A stretch of 64,000 nt of DNA, taken from assembly GCF_001006305.1 (NCBI RefSeq), contig NZ_LBHJ01000012.1:98231-162230 (forward strand), in the 5' to 3' direction. Source of the stretch: Silvibacterium bohemicum. GTDB lineage: Bacteria; Acidobacteriota; Terriglobia; Terriglobales; Acidobacteriaceae. Positions 44,934 to 54,125 of the stretch are shown in pieces. Made by a program: the position numbers and the translations under genes. Position 1 is the first letter of the stretch, and every line of letters starts with the position of its first letter. The notes under the pieces were generated by a model. It was not told the origin of the DNA, did no database searches, and saw nothing but the letters and a program-made list of their open reading frames with translations.

Positions 44934-45608
44934 TCAGCCCCGGAACCAACGACCCTCGTCCCGCTCACAACAGCCGCCGAGCAACAGAAGAACAAAAAGA
45001 TAAACGGCAATGAAGCTGACGGCCGACCACTCCAGCGCGGCAAGCGAATGCCAAAGCTTCTTGTCGGAATCGACCAGCAAAGGCTGCGAAAAGATATCAA
45101 CCAGGTAAGCGATGCTCCCCACAAGAGGAGGAATCATAGACGCCGCCAAGACTCTAAGCCCTCCCTTGCCGCGAATCGCGATCTGCCCGAGGTAGAAAAA
45201 CATGCTGGCCATGATGCTGAAGAGAGAGAGCGCCGTAACGTCGTCATGAAAGCTGCCCAGCCGGTCGAGGAACAGGGCCAGCGTGCCCATGAAGGTCAGG
45301 CAGCCAATCCCGATAACGGACAAGAGAGCCGCCACTCGCGTCACCCGCGTAGCCGGAAACGCATCGCGGAGCCTGCGGGCAACCGGAAAGAGAAAGAATG
45401 TGCTGACGGCCAGACCTGCGGCCGCATAGAAATGGCCGTAAGGGTTGTGTCCCCGGGACATGAGATAGGAAAAGACAATCTGCCTCCAGGAGATGGCGGA
45501 CGGGAGCGAAGCCCATACGCCGATCAAGAAAGAGAGGCATGCCAACCCCAGAGAAGCGATGGCCGAAGAGGTGTCGGAGGAGAGATTTCCCCCGCGCATC
45601 TCTTCCAT
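44934..45608 (-). CDS. Six-helix integral membrane protein, unknown
   Basis: The 224-residue product (from the ATG at 45608; a GTG at 45677 would add 23 residues) has about six hydrophobic segments: SLGLACLSFLIGVWAS, YAAAGLAVSTFFLFPVA, VAALLSVIGIGCLTFMG, ALSLFSIMASMFFYLG, VLAASMIPPLVGSIAYL and VSFIAVYLFVLLLLGG. The layout, with short loops and GHNPYGHFYAAAG early on, recalls DUF998-like proteins, but I cannot confirm a family. It is flanked by repeats downstream and by the M28 peptidase upstream on the same strand. Confidence 0.65.
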   Translation of the reverse strand: MEEMRGGNLSSDTSSAIASLGLACLSFLIGVWASLPSAISWRQIVFSYLMSRGHNPYGHFYAAAGLAVSTFFLFPVARRLRDAFPATRVTRVAALLSVIGIGCLTFMGTLALFLDRLGSFHDDVTALSLFSIMASMFFYLGQIAIRGKGGLRVLAASMIPPLVGSIAYLVDIFSQPLLVDSDKKLWHSLAALEWSAVSFIAVYLFVLLLLGGCCERDEGRWFRG

Positions 45609-45803
45609 CGAAATCGACAGGCCCGCCGCGCCGTCAAAAGCTCGTTTCCTATCGGTATCCAAAGAGACTTCCTGCACTGTTTAAAACAGGCAAGAAGCCC
45701 GAATATTTCCCACCCCGACTCACCCCTCGACGAGCATTTTGCTCCCATCGAACTGCCGAGGGCGCTCTGCATACAGAGCAAGCCCCCGGGCCGCGCGCTC
45801 GTC

Positions 45804-47345
45804 CTACCGCGCCGGCGTAGGAACCACCGCAACACTCCGATGTCCCACCCTATCCACCGCCCGAACCCCAAAGATCACGTTGTCCTTCGAGACCGGAAGC
45901 GTGATCGAATACCCTCCGTCGCTGCCCCGCGAGGAATCCCCCACCGGAGCCGAGCGCTGCCAGTCCGGAGCGGCCAGCTCCCGCCAGACCACCTCATATC
46001 CCGTCTGGGCGGGAGCACCCGGCCCCCCCGCCCAGCTGAGCGTCGTATTGTTGTCCAGGCTTTGTACCACCACATGCACATTCGCCGGCGCGGACGGAGC
46101 CGCCGCCAGCGTGGCCATGGCCGCAGCATTGAGCCGGGCCACCCGCGCCACATAGTCGAAATCGACAAACTTCAGCAGATCGCCATATTCGACGCCGTTT
46201 TCGGTGCGCACATTCTGGTGCTGGTGATTGAAATCCTCGCGCCACTCCGTGAAACGCACAGCCGCGAAGCCCTGCTGGTTGAACGAGGAGTGATCGCCGC
46301 CGCGCAGGAAGCGATCGGGACGAAACTCCATCACCGGATGAAAGTCGTACGCGGTTTTGGCTCCGGCCTTCACCGGTCCGAGCACTCGCTTGTAGCTGCG
46401 GGCTACGTCGGCAATGGCGCGAGCCTCTTCGCGCGACGGCGAGTCGCTTTCGTAGCCCAACCGCAGGATCGCGCTCTGCTCCGCCGGCGTCGCGCTGGCC
46501 GGAATGCTCTCCGAGAACACGCGGACAGCGGACTTGTCCTGCAAAGTGTCGCCCGGCGTGGTGTTCCCGCCCACGATGTCGTTGTTCAGGACGGCCTCCA
46601 GCTGCCAGCCCTCGCTCTTGGCCAGCTTCGCCAGGTGCGCGCTGCCATTGAGCCCCTGCTCCTCGCCCGCTACCGCCACAAACACCAGCGTCGCCGGCAG
46701 CTTCAGCCCCGATGCCACTTTTGACAGCGCGTGCGCGCAGGCCAGGCTCACCGCCACGCCGCTCGCGTCGTCGTTGGCCCCCGGAGCCGCCCCGTGGCTG
46801 TCCATGATGTCGGTGTTGCGCGAGTCGTAGTGCCCCGTCACCAGGATCATCCGCTGCGCCTGGGCTGGATCGCTGCCGCGCAGGATCGCATAGACATTGG
46901 AGATGGTCGTGGGCTTCACAATGCGGGGACGCGCACCCGTCTGCGGCGGCTCGGTGAAGGTGTCGCGCTTCACCTCCAGGCACCCGCCGCATTCCGCCGC
47001 GTAGCGCTTCAGCTCCGACTCGATCCAATCGGCAGCAGCCGTAACCCCTTCGCCCTTGGGCAGATCGGTGTCCATGCTGGAAATCGTGCTCCGGTTATGG
47101 AAGGTCACCAGCGTGGCAATGGTCTTCTCAATCTCGGCAGCGGAGATCCCCTTCAGCGCATCGGCAATCTGCCGGTCGGTGGGAGCCGCAACAATCGCAG
47201 AACCATTTGCATCCAGATCGCGCTTTCCGTCGTCAGAGAGAGCAGAAGCTCCAGAGACCGATACAAGAAGCAGAATTCCCATGAAAACGGACGGAAACTT
47301 GACGACGACTATCTTCCGCCCGACGCGAAACGAATTACGATTCAT
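45804..47345 (-). CDS. Secreted M28 family zinc aminopeptidase
   Basis: The 513-residue protein has a signal peptide (ending ASALS) and an M28 domain with both zinc ions' ligands visible: His and Asp in VTGHYDSRN and GANDDASG, Glu in VAGEEQGLNG, Asp in LNNDIVGGN, and the last His in RGGDHSSFNQQGF. A C-terminal fibronectin-III-like domain follows (SAPANVHVVVQSLDNNTTLSW to the end). It should release N-terminal residues from peptides outside the cytosol. GGAG lies 8 nt before the ATG. Confidence 0.92.
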   Translation of the reverse strand: MNRNSFRVGRKIVVVKFPSVFMGILLLVSVSGASALSDDGKRDLDANGSAIVAAPTDRQIADALKGISAAEIEKTIATLVTFHNRSTISSMDTDLPKGEGVTAAADWIESELKRYAAECGGCLEVKRDTFTEPPQTGARPRIVKPTTISNVYAILRGSDPAQAQRMILVTGHYDSRNTDIMDSHGAAPGANDDASGVAVSLACAHALSKVASGLKLPATLVFVAVAGEEQGLNGSAHLAKLAKSEGWQLEAVLNNDIVGGNTTPGDTLQDKSAVRVFSESIPASATPAEQSAILRLGYESDSPSREEARAIADVARSYKRVLGPVKAGAKTAYDFHPVMEFRPDRFLRGGDHSSFNQQGFAAVRFTEWREDFNHQHQNVRTENGVEYGDLLKFVDFDYVARVARLNAAAMATLAAAPSAPANVHVVVQSLDNNTTLSWAGGPGAPAQTGYEVVWRELAAPDWQRSAPVGDSSRGSDGGYSITLPVSKDNVIFGVRAVDRVGHRSVAVVPTPAR

Positions 47346-47475
47346 CCTGAAACTCCGTGAATTGCGCTATGGTAAATTGCTCACGACCGGCTTGACGCGC
47401 CGGGCGATTTTACTCAAAACTAACCAAGTCGCCGTTGAAACGCTATCCTGATAATTCATTTCCTTGGAGAACCTT

Positions 47476-47667
47476 ATGCCTATTTGCACCGAATGTGAGA
47501 CCGCGCTTGATTTCGATGAAGACGAAGTAGACGAAGGCGATGTCATCGTCTGCGACGAATGCGGAACAGAATATGAAGTCGTGACCACCGATCCGCTGGA
47601 GATCGCCAAGGTCGACGAAGACTATGACGATGAAGACGCGGAGCCGGCCGACGAGGAAGAGGAATAA
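47476..47667 (+). CDS. LysW-like small acidic zinc-ribbon protein
   Basis: The 63-residue protein has two CxxC knuckles (CTEC and CDEC) separated by about 22 residues and the line VIVCDECGTEYEVVTTDPLEI, closely matching LysW/ArgW carrier proteins. True LysW ends EDWGE, whose terminal Glu carries the amino-acid intermediate; this one ends DEEEE after a very acidic tail. No LysX, LysZ or ArgX gene is nearby, so a carrier role is doubtful. GGAG precedes the ATG at 47476 by 6 nt, and the stop overlaps the next start (TAATG). Confidence 0.82.
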   Translation: MPICTECETALDFDEDEVDEGDVIVCDECGTEYEVVTTDPLEIAKVDEDYDDEDAEPADEEEE

Positions 47668-48014
47668 TGCGGAAGCTTCTCGCTGCTTCATGCCTGGCCG
47701 TTTTTCTTCTCGTAAGCGCTGGCGCCATGATGGCGCAAACCCGGGCACTGAAGGTGCTGGAAGGCAAGGTGCTGGGCAATGGCGAAGCGCCGCTGGCCAG
47801 CGCCATCGTCTACCTGCAGTCTTCGAAAGACAATAGCATTCGCAGCTTCATCGCCACTGATGACGGCAGCTACCGCTTCGGACAGATCTCGCCCGATATC
47901 GACTACCAGGTCTGGTCGCAATACAAGAACACGAAAAGCGGCGCCAAAACGGTAAGCTCCTTCGATTCCCGCAAGACCATAGTCATCGACTTCCACATCA
48001 AGGCAGATAAATAG
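47667..48014 (+). CDS. Small secreted carboxypeptidase-regulatory-like protein
   Basis: The 115-residue product has a signal peptide ending MMAQ, then a single transthyretin-like beta-sandwich: LEGKVLGNGEAPLASAIVYLQ, IRSFIATDDGSYRFGQISPDIDYQVW. This is the same type of domain found at the N-terminus of acidobacterial TonB receptors, here standing alone. Its start overlaps the stop of the LysW-like gene by one base, so translation of the two is coupled. Why a cytosolic zinc ribbon and a secreted domain are linked is unclear. Confidence 0.75.
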   Translation: MRKLLAASCLAVFLLVSAGAMMAQTRALKVLEGKVLGNGEAPLASAIVYLQSSKDNSIRSFIATDDGSYRFGQISPDIDYQVWSQYKNTKSGAKTVSSFDSRKTIVIDFHIKADK

Positions 48015-48062
48015 AGCAGGGGATAGCGAATAGGGTGCAGGGGATAGGGTTCAGGTTGTAGA
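48012..48062. repeat. Family G repeats
   Basis: AGCAGGGGATAGCGAATAGGG then TGCAGGGGATAGGGTTCAGG follow the stop codon. Confidence 0.5.
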
Positions 48063-48197
48063 AAACCGCGCCTCTGCGCTCCTCTTCCCACTCCCCTCTG
48101 CGCTTTCATTTCCGGTCTTATTTCCTAAGCTCTTCATTCCCAAAAGAGCAATCCCGTGCCTGAAACAGCCACCTAAGAATCAACAAACTTGTCTAAG

Positions 48198-48226
48198 AGA
48201 AAAGGCCTTCCTTTCGGAGGAAGGCA
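48198..48226 (-). terminator. Second (distal) terminator hairpin after rpsA
   Basis: On the minus strand GCCTTCC pairs with GGAAGGC (loop TCCGAAA), followed by CTTTTCTCTT. It lies in tandem with the hairpin at 48269-48305. Confidence 0.6.
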
Positions 48227-48232
48227 GCTCCT

Positions 48233-48264
48233 TCTACGCCCTGTATCCCACGCCCTAAACCCTG
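48233..48264. repeat. Family G repeat between the two terminators
   Basis: TACGCCCTGTATCCCACGCC then CTAAACCCTGCC. Another copy, CCCTCCCCCCTAATCCCTATACCC, lies at 48344-48379 directly after the rpsA stop. Confidence 0.5.
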
Positions 48265-48268
48265 CCTT

Positions 48269-48305
48269 AAAAAAAGAGCCACCTCCCCAAAGGAAGGCGG
48301 CTCTC
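48269..48305 (-). terminator. Rho-independent terminator of rpsA
   Basis: On the minus strand AGAGCCGCCTTCC pairs with GGGAGGTGGCTCT, followed by a run of seven T residues. Confidence 0.8.
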
Positions 48306-48379
48306 TCTATCTTGCATATTCAGCAGGCCGGAGAAGGAAGGGCTCTTCTGTACCCTCCCCCCTAATCCCTATACCCTGC

Positions 48380-50257
48380 TTATTGTCTTTTCCAGTTCAT
48401 CAGATCGCCCAGAGTCGTCGTCGAGCTCGATACCGGAGCCTTGTAGGCTTCGACATCCGCACGGCTGGCCTCCTCGCCCACTGCACGCAGGCTCAGACCG
48501 ACCTTCTTCTCTTCCTGGTTCATCTTGATGATCTTGAAGTCATGCTCCTGGCCCTGCTCCAGCTTGGCCGGCGCGCCGGTTCCATCCGTCGCTTCGGAGA
48601 CGTGGCACAGACCCTCGACACCCTCGGCGATCTCTACGAAGGCGCCGAACTGGGCCGTCCGCAGAACCTTGCCGTGGACCACATCGCCAACCCGGTGCTG
48701 GGCAAAGAACGTATCCCAGACATCCGGCTGAAGCTGCTTGATGCCGAGCGACAGGCGGCGGTTCTCCGGCTCGACGCCGAGAACGACAGCCTTGACCTTC
48801 TCACCCTTCTTCAGAACTTCGGAAGGATGCTTCACCCGCTTGGTCCAGCTCAGGTTGCTGACGTGAACCAGTCCATCGATGCCGTCTTCGATCTCGATGA
48901 AGGCGCCGAAGTCGGTCAGGTTGCGTACGCGACCTTCGACGTTGGTGCCGGTCGGATAGCGGGCCGAGAGGTGCTCCCAGGGATTTTCCTGGAGCTGCTT
49001 CATGCCCAGCGAGATGCGGCGGTCCGAAGGATTGACGCTGAGAACGACCGTCTCCACTTCATCGCCTGGCTTGACCAGCTTCGAGGGATGCTTCATCCGC
49101 TTCGACCAGGTCATCTCCGAGACGTGCACCAGGCCTTCGATGCCCTGCTCCAGCTCGACGAACGAGCCATAGTCGGTCACCGACAGGACGCGGCCGCGAA
49201 CCCGGGCGCCGATCGGATAACGCTCGACCGCATCGAGCCACGGATCGGGCGTGAGCTGCTTGAAGCCCAGCGAAACCCGCTGCTTATCTTTGTCGAACTT
49301 CAGCACCTTGACCTGGATCTCATCGGCGACATTGACCAGGTCGCGCGGGTGAGTCAGGCGTCCCCAGGACATATCGGTGATGTGCAGCAGGCCATCGATG
49401 CCGCCCAGATCCACAAATGCGCCGTAGTCGGTGAGGTTCTTGACCGTACCGGTCAGGATGCTGCCCTCTTCCAGGTGCTCAAGAGTCGTCGAACGCTTCG
49501 CGGTCTGCTCTTCCTCAAGGATTTCCTTGCGGGAGACGACCACGTTGCCGCGCTTCTTGTTCAGCTTGATGACGCGAACTTCAATTGGCTGGCCGATATA
49601 AGCGTCGAGATTGCGCACCGGGCGAATCTCCAGCTGCGAGCCAGGCAGGAATGCCTTGATGCCGATGTCGACGGTAAGCCCGCCCTTGACCCGGCCGAGA
49701 ACCGTTCCGATCACCGGAGTCTTCTCGTTCGCTGCCTTCTCGATCACATCCCAAACGCGGTGCCGCTGGGCTTTTTCATAGCTCAGCAGATAGCCGCCCT
49801 CGGCCTCTTCGCGCTCGACCACCACTTCCACGGTGTCGCCCGCCTTCAGCTTCGGCTGTCCCGTATGATCGAGCACCTGCTCGAGCGGAATCAGGCCCTC
49901 GGATTTCATGCCTACGTCGACCACCACGTGCTTGTCCGTGAGTTTGATCACGGTTCCAGACACGACAGTGGTATCGTCGAAGGCCTGTGCTGCGGCTTCG
50001 GCTGCCTGTTCTCGATCGAACGACTCGAGCGCGGCGGCGAAGTCTTCCATGCTGCCGAAATCGATTTCGTCGGTGGACTCAGTCGACTCGCTTTGCGTGG
50101 ACACAGCTTCGATGGGCTCTGGGGACGGGGTCTCCAGGTTAGGGGTGGTTTCGATCGACGAATCTACGTGATCCGCCGCGGCTTCTAGCGTTGGGGTTTC
50201 CAGTTCGGTGTTCAGAGGATTGCTCTCGACTTGTTCAGGATTAAGGACGTCTGCCAT
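48380..50257 (-). CDS. rpsA: 30S ribosomal protein S1
   Basis: The 625-residue protein has an acidic Glu/Ser/Thr-rich N-terminal region (about residues 1-85) and six S1 RNA-binding repeats, for example SGTVIKLTDKHVVVDVGMKSEG, TGTVKNLTDYGAFVDLGGIDG and EGRVRNLTDFGAFIEIEDGIDG. S1 binds mRNA leaders during initiation. The ATG at 50257 (MADVLNPEQ, GGAG upstream) is chosen; the open frame reaching 50512 lacks coding character. The 50258-50750 leader contains GC-rich pairings but no recognised riboregulator, though S1 genes are often autoregulated. Confidence 0.95.
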   Translation of the reverse strand: MADVLNPEQVESNPLNTELETPTLEAAADHVDSSIETTPNLETPSPEPIEAVSTQSESTESTDEIDFGSMEDFAAALESFDREQAAEAAAQAFDDTTVVSGTVIKLTDKHVVVDVGMKSEGLIPLEQVLDHTGQPKLKAGDTVEVVVEREEAEGGYLLSYEKAQRHRVWDVIEKAANEKTPVIGTVLGRVKGGLTVDIGIKAFLPGSQLEIRPVRNLDAYIGQPIEVRVIKLNKKRGNVVVSRKEILEEEQTAKRSTTLEHLEEGSILTGTVKNLTDYGAFVDLGGIDGLLHITDMSWGRLTHPRDLVNVADEIQVKVLKFDKDKQRVSLGFKQLTPDPWLDAVERYPIGARVRGRVLSVTDYGSFVELEQGIEGLVHVSEMTWSKRMKHPSKLVKPGDEVETVVLSVNPSDRRISLGMKQLQENPWEHLSARYPTGTNVEGRVRNLTDFGAFIEIEDGIDGLVHVSNLSWTKRVKHPSEVLKKGEKVKAVVLGVEPENRRLSLGIKQLQPDVWDTFFAQHRVGDVVHGKVLRTAQFGAFVEIAEGVEGLCHVSEATDGTGAPAKLEQGQEHDFKIIKMNQEEKKVGLSLRAVGEEASRADVEAYKAPVSSSTTTLGDLMNWKRQ

Positions 50258-50750
50258 AACTGCCAGCTCCGGGATTCTGGGTCGGCGGTTCCCGCGTTGC
50301 CGCCCTGCAAACGCTAGCCATCGACGGCTGGACAGGCGCAGTCGATATCGCTGCAGATCTCTTCGCTGGTAGCTTAGATTCCCGGCTGATCCGCGAAGAT
50401 TCGGGGATCGAGGTCCTGTTTTTCCTGTAGCCACGCAGGCGCTAGGACGGGAGACGGTGAGTGTGGCCAGATAGTAGTGGCCCGGCACAACATCGGTCTC
50501 CGTGCGGAGCATCCGGCAGGCAGGGAATGATTAGGAGCGGCGATCGTAGCCAGTCGCTTGAATCCCGCGCGAAAAGCTACATTCCAACTATAGGACTCGC
50601 GAATGGCACGTGTCAATTGCACCAGGGGGTGATAAGGCCAATCGCAACCAACTCTTAACACAAAGTCCACACCAACCAATCGCAGGACACGTCCCCAGTA
50701 ACCCATCCCAGAAGAAGCAGCACCCCGCCAGTAACCCAACTTCGCCAACC

Positions 50751-50825
50751 CAGAGTTCCGAATCCCATAGTCCCGGATCCCAGACCTCCGGATCCCAGAC
50801 CTCCGGATCCCAGACTTCCGGACTT
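50751..50825. repeat. 15-bp tandem array (CCGGATCCCAGACCT type)
   Basis: Five consecutive units, CAGAGTTCCGAATCC, CATAGTCCCGGATCC, CAGACCTCCGGATCC twice and CAGACTTCCGGACTT. The array abuts the composite A-B repeat. Confidence 0.9.
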
Positions 50826-50925
50826 GTCATCCCGAGCGAGCACCGCGAGCCGAGGGACCTGCAGTCCCCATCCCCCAAACAAAACCGGGTGCCCCACATC
50901 TCGCCCTTGAGATGTGGGATTCCAC
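50825..50925. repeat. Composite repeat A-B
   Basis: Family A then CCCATCCCCCAAACAAAA and family B, nearly identical over 100 bp to 57378-57475. It ends at the stop codon of the ADOP gene. Confidence 0.85.
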
Positions 50926-53577
50926 CTACTCCCGCCGCAAAGCCTGCATAGGATCCAGCCGAGACGCCTGCCACGCTGGCAAAATGCAAGCCAGAGCCGC
51001 AACCACCAGCAGCGTAAGGCTCACCGTCACCAGCACCATCGGATCTAAAGCCTGCGTCATATACAACAACGAACGAAGCAGCCGCGTCACCACCGCGCTC
51101 GCCGCCAGACCGATCCCCAACCCATAAACGGCCGGCTTCAGCCCGTCCCCCAAAAACTGCCGCACCACCTGATCCCGCCGCGCGCCGAGCGCAATGCGGA
51201 CTCCGATCTCCGTCGTCCGCTGCGCCACCATGTAGGACAGCACCCCGAACAGCCCCACCGCCGCCAGCAGCAGGGAAAGCCCGCCGAAACCGGTCAGCAG
51301 CATCGCATCCAGGCTGGTGTCGGCCAGCGAGCGCGTCGCCACCTGCTCCATCGTGAGCACATCCGCCACAGACAGGTTTCGGTCCATGCCCGAAATCAGC
51401 CGCTGAATCGGCAGCGCCAGGCTCAGCGGATCAGTCGCCGTCCGCACCACCAGGCTGACCGTACGCTCCGAACCGCCCAGGAAGGGGAAATAGAACGCAG
51501 GAGCCACGGGCGCAGCCGGATCTTCGCGCGTATCTCCCACCACCCCTACAATCTCGTAGCTGCGAGCCTCGGGATCGACCACGCTAATAACAATGTGTCT
51601 GCCAATCGGGTCTTCGCCCGGAAAATACGTATGCGCCAGCGTCTGGCTGATCACCACCGTCTTCGCCCGCTCCAGCCGCTCGTCATTGACAAACACCCGG
51701 CCTCGGATCAGCGGGATCTGCATGGTCTTGAAGTAGTCCGGATCGGCAAAGTACGTCGAGGCATCCAGCAGCTGCCCCGTAGGCAGCGGCGGATGCTCGG
51801 CGATGGTGAAGGTATCGTCGCGATGGTGGCCCTCGCCCGGCAGAGTCGTGCTCAGGCCCGCGCCGCGCACACCCGGCAGGCTCCGCACCTGCTCCAGCAG
51901 CCGTTCATAAAAAGAGACGATCCCCGGAGCGTCCTTATAGCTGCCCTTGGGCAGATCGAGAGTCATGGTGAGCACACTCTCCACGTTCGCGCCCATATCC
52001 ACCGAGCGCAGCCGGTGATACGTCTTGAGCAGCAGCCCCGCGCCCACCAGCAGCACTACCGTAAGCCCCACTTCCAGCGCCAGCAGCGCTCGCCGCAGAC
52101 GCACCTTGCCGTGGCTGCCGCCATGCGAGCGCGCCGACTCCTGCAGCGCCTCGAGAACATGCCGGTCGCTCGAAGAAAGAGCCGGAATCACCCCCGCGAC
52201 CAAACCGCAGACCAGCATCGCGGCGCCAGCAAACGCCATCGTCATTCCGTCGAGATGAATGGCATCGAGGCGCGGAATCTCCGGGCGCGTCGAAACAAAC
52301 CATTGCAGCGCCGCATACGCGAGCGCCACTCCGGCAACGCCTCCAGCGACCGCCAGCACGACGCTCTCCATCACCTGCGCGCGCACCAGCCGTCCGCGCG
52401 ATCCGCCCAGCGCCGTGCGAATCGCCATCTCCTTCTGTCTCGCCGCCGCCCGCGCCACGAGCAGATTCGCGATATTGAGGCAGGCGATCAGCAGCAGGCA
52501 TCCGGTCGCCGCCAGCAACGCGTAAAAGCCCTCCTTGACGCCATGCACCTCCGCATCCAGGATCGGCCTGAGATTCACCGCATCGTTCACCGGCCCACTG
52601 GGGAACTGCCGCCGTATCTGCGCCTGGATGCCGCTCACCTCGGCCGTCGCCTGCTCCATGGAAACACCCGGCTTGAGCCGCGCCACCACGTCGAAGTTGT
52701 GCGCCTCGTGCGCGGTCATGATCAACGGCGATTTCTCGTGATAAAGCGCCGTCCAAAGCTGCACGCGGCTGTCAGGATAGGTGAACCACGCCGGCAGAAC
52801 GCCGATGACGGTATAGGGATTGGCATCCAGCAGAATCGTCCGGCCGATGATCGCCGGGTCGCCGCCATACCGCCTCTTCCACAGAGACTGGCTCAGCACG
52901 ACCGTCGCCGCGGCCTGCGGACGATCGTCGGAGGGCGAGAAGAATCGCCCCAGCGCCGGCTTCACTCCGAGGATGGAAAAGAGATTCCACGACGCCGTCT
53001 GTCCTTCGACAATCTCCGGCAGCTGGCCCTGCGTGCCCGAAAGGCTGTGATGCTGCCACCGCTTGATCGCCATCTGCTCGAAGCTTTGCGATCGCACCTG
53101 CCAATCGGCGAAATCGCCCCCGGCAACGATGTTGTCCTTGAAGCGGCCGCGTGCGTCGGCTTCGAAGATCCGCACCAGCCGGTCGGGCTCGGGAAAGGGA
53201 AGCGGCTTCAGCAGCACCGAATGCACCAGCGTGAACAGCGCGACATTCGCTCCAATGCCCAGCGCCAGCACGGCGATCGCGACAAGAGAAAACCCCGGTG
53301 TGCGCAGCAGCGACCGCGTGCTCAGCCGCACATCGCGCAACAGCTGCTCCAGCCACTGCCAGCTCCACGTCTCCCGCGCCTGATCGCGCAGCGCCGCAGG
53401 ATTCCCGAACACACGCAGCGCCGCCTGCCGAGCCTCTTCCGCGCTCATCCCCGCAGCCCGGTTCTCAGCCATCTGCTGCTCCAGATGAAACTGCAGCTCG
53501 CTATCCAGCTGAGCCCCGGCACGCCCGCGGCCCACCAGCATCCAGACCCTCATGCCCAACTGATGAAACCAGCGCAT
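50926..53577 (-). CDS. ADOP-type ABC transporter permease with N-terminal prefix domain
   Basis: The 883-residue protein has an N-terminal cytosolic prefix (LDSELQFHLEQQMAENRAAGMSAEEARQAALRVFGN, about residues 24-60), then the duplicated MacB/FtsX permease: TM at about 95-120, core, three TMs, second core, and three TMs ending SRLDPMQALRRE. No ATPase is adjacent. The PadR-type regulator immediately upstream on the same strand is the usual companion of this ADOP class. The ATG at 53577 is preceded by GGGGGA; the frame to 53742 runs through repeat DNA. The substrate is unknown. Confidence 0.93.
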   Translation of the reverse strand: MRWFHQLGMRVWMLVGRGRAGAQLDSELQFHLEQQMAENRAAGMSAEEARQAALRVFGNPAALRDQARETWSWQWLEQLLRDVRLSTRSLLRTPGFSLVAIAVLALGIGANVALFTLVHSVLLKPLPFPEPDRLVRIFEADARGRFKDNIVAGGDFADWQVRSQSFEQMAIKRWQHHSLSGTQGQLPEIVEGQTASWNLFSILGVKPALGRFFSPSDDRPQAAATVVLSQSLWKRRYGGDPAIIGRTILLDANPYTVIGVLPAWFTYPDSRVQLWTALYHEKSPLIMTAHEAHNFDVVARLKPGVSMEQATAEVSGIQAQIRRQFPSGPVNDAVNLRPILDAEVHGVKEGFYALLAATGCLLLIACLNIANLLVARAAARQKEMAIRTALGGSRGRLVRAQVMESVVLAVAGGVAGVALAYAALQWFVSTRPEIPRLDAIHLDGMTMAFAGAAMLVCGLVAGVIPALSSSDRHVLEALQESARSHGGSHGKVRLRRALLALEVGLTVVLLVGAGLLLKTYHRLRSVDMGANVESVLTMTLDLPKGSYKDAPGIVSFYERLLEQVRSLPGVRGAGLSTTLPGEGHHRDDTFTIAEHPPLPTGQLLDASTYFADPDYFKTMQIPLIRGRVFVNDERLERAKTVVISQTLAHTYFPGEDPIGRHIVISVVDPEARSYEIVGVVGDTREDPAAPVAPAFYFPFLGGSERTVSLVVRTATDPLSLALPIQRLISGMDRNLSVADVLTMEQVATRSLADTSLDAMLLTGFGGLSLLLAAVGLFGVLSYMVAQRTTEIGVRIALGARRDQVVRQFLGDGLKPAVYGLGIGLAASAVVTRLLRSLLYMTQALDPMVLVTVSLTLLVVAALACILPAWQASRLDPMQALRRE

Positions 53578-53617
53578 CGCGTCCCCCGTAACAAAAATGC
53601 CTTGCAACGCCGCAACA

Positions 53618-53690
53618 GGCGCCGAAGGCGCAATCACCTGGACGGCTAGTCCTGCCCCACATCTCGCTTCTGAGATGTGAGTTCTATCGA
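53618..53690. repeat. Composite repeat C-B
   Basis: GGCGCCGAAGGCGCAATCACC with GGACGGCTAGTCC (C), then TGCCCCACATCTCGCTTCTG (B), between the ADOP and PadR genes. Confidence 0.7.
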
Positions 53691-53790
53691 ACCCAGGGTG
53701 CCCCATCCTTCGCGGCACCATCGCGAAGGGTGGGAGACCCAAACCCCCAAAACGCCTCTGTGCGAAGGCGCGGATCGCAGAGCGCGCATA

Positions 53791-54120
53791 CTAGCCCTCC
53801 TGCACGATCAAATTGATCGCTCCCGAAAGCCGCTTCCAGCTCTCCGTCTCTTTCTCGAGCTGCGTACGCCCGGCCGCAGTCAGCGAGTAGAACTTCGCTT
53901 GCCGCCCGGTTTCGCTCTCCGCCCACTTGGCCTTGATCCATCCCTGCTGCTCCAAACGATGCAGCGCCGGATACAGCGACCCCTGCTGCACCTGCAGCAC
54001 CTCGCCCGATATCTGCTGGATGCGCTTGGCAATGGCCCACCCATGCTTGGCCTCTGGCGAGAGCGTCTTCAAAATCAAAAGGTCCAGGGTGCCCTGCACC
54101 AGGTCGCTCGGTTTTCCCAT
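53791..54120 (-). CDS. PadR family transcriptional regulator
   Basis: The 109-residue protein is a compact PadR: winged helix LVQGTLDLLILKTLSPEAKHGWAIAKRIQQ, recognition region VQQGSLYPALHRLEQQGWI, and wing ETGRQAKFYSLTAAGRTQL. It should bind an inverted repeat over its own promoter and control the downstream ADOP permease, which begins 213 nt later on the same strand. The inducer is unknown. The putative operator overlaps the start region. Confidence 0.95.
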   Translation of the reverse strand: MGKPSDLVQGTLDLLILKTLSPEAKHGWAIAKRIQQISGEVLQVQQGSLYPALHRLEQQGWIKAKWAESETGRQAKFYSLTAAGRTQLEKETESWKRLSGAINLIVQEG

Positions 54121-54125
54121 ACTAT

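Noticed and set aside
44802-46724. 640-residue plus-strand ORF
   Set aside because: It overlaps the M28 peptidase and a membrane protein on the other strand, runs through repeat DNA, and is extremely Arg/Pro rich.
48233-48379. Telomere-like CCCTAAA repeats
   Set aside because: They are short, degenerate, internal and scattered; nothing suggests a chromosome end.
48383-50188. 601-residue plus-strand ORF opposite rpsA
   Set aside because: rpsA has six clear S1 domains, and the antisense product repeats the S1 periodicity in mirror form.
51595-53649. 684-residue plus-strand ORF
   Set aside because: Antisense of the ADOP permease; no recognisable domain.
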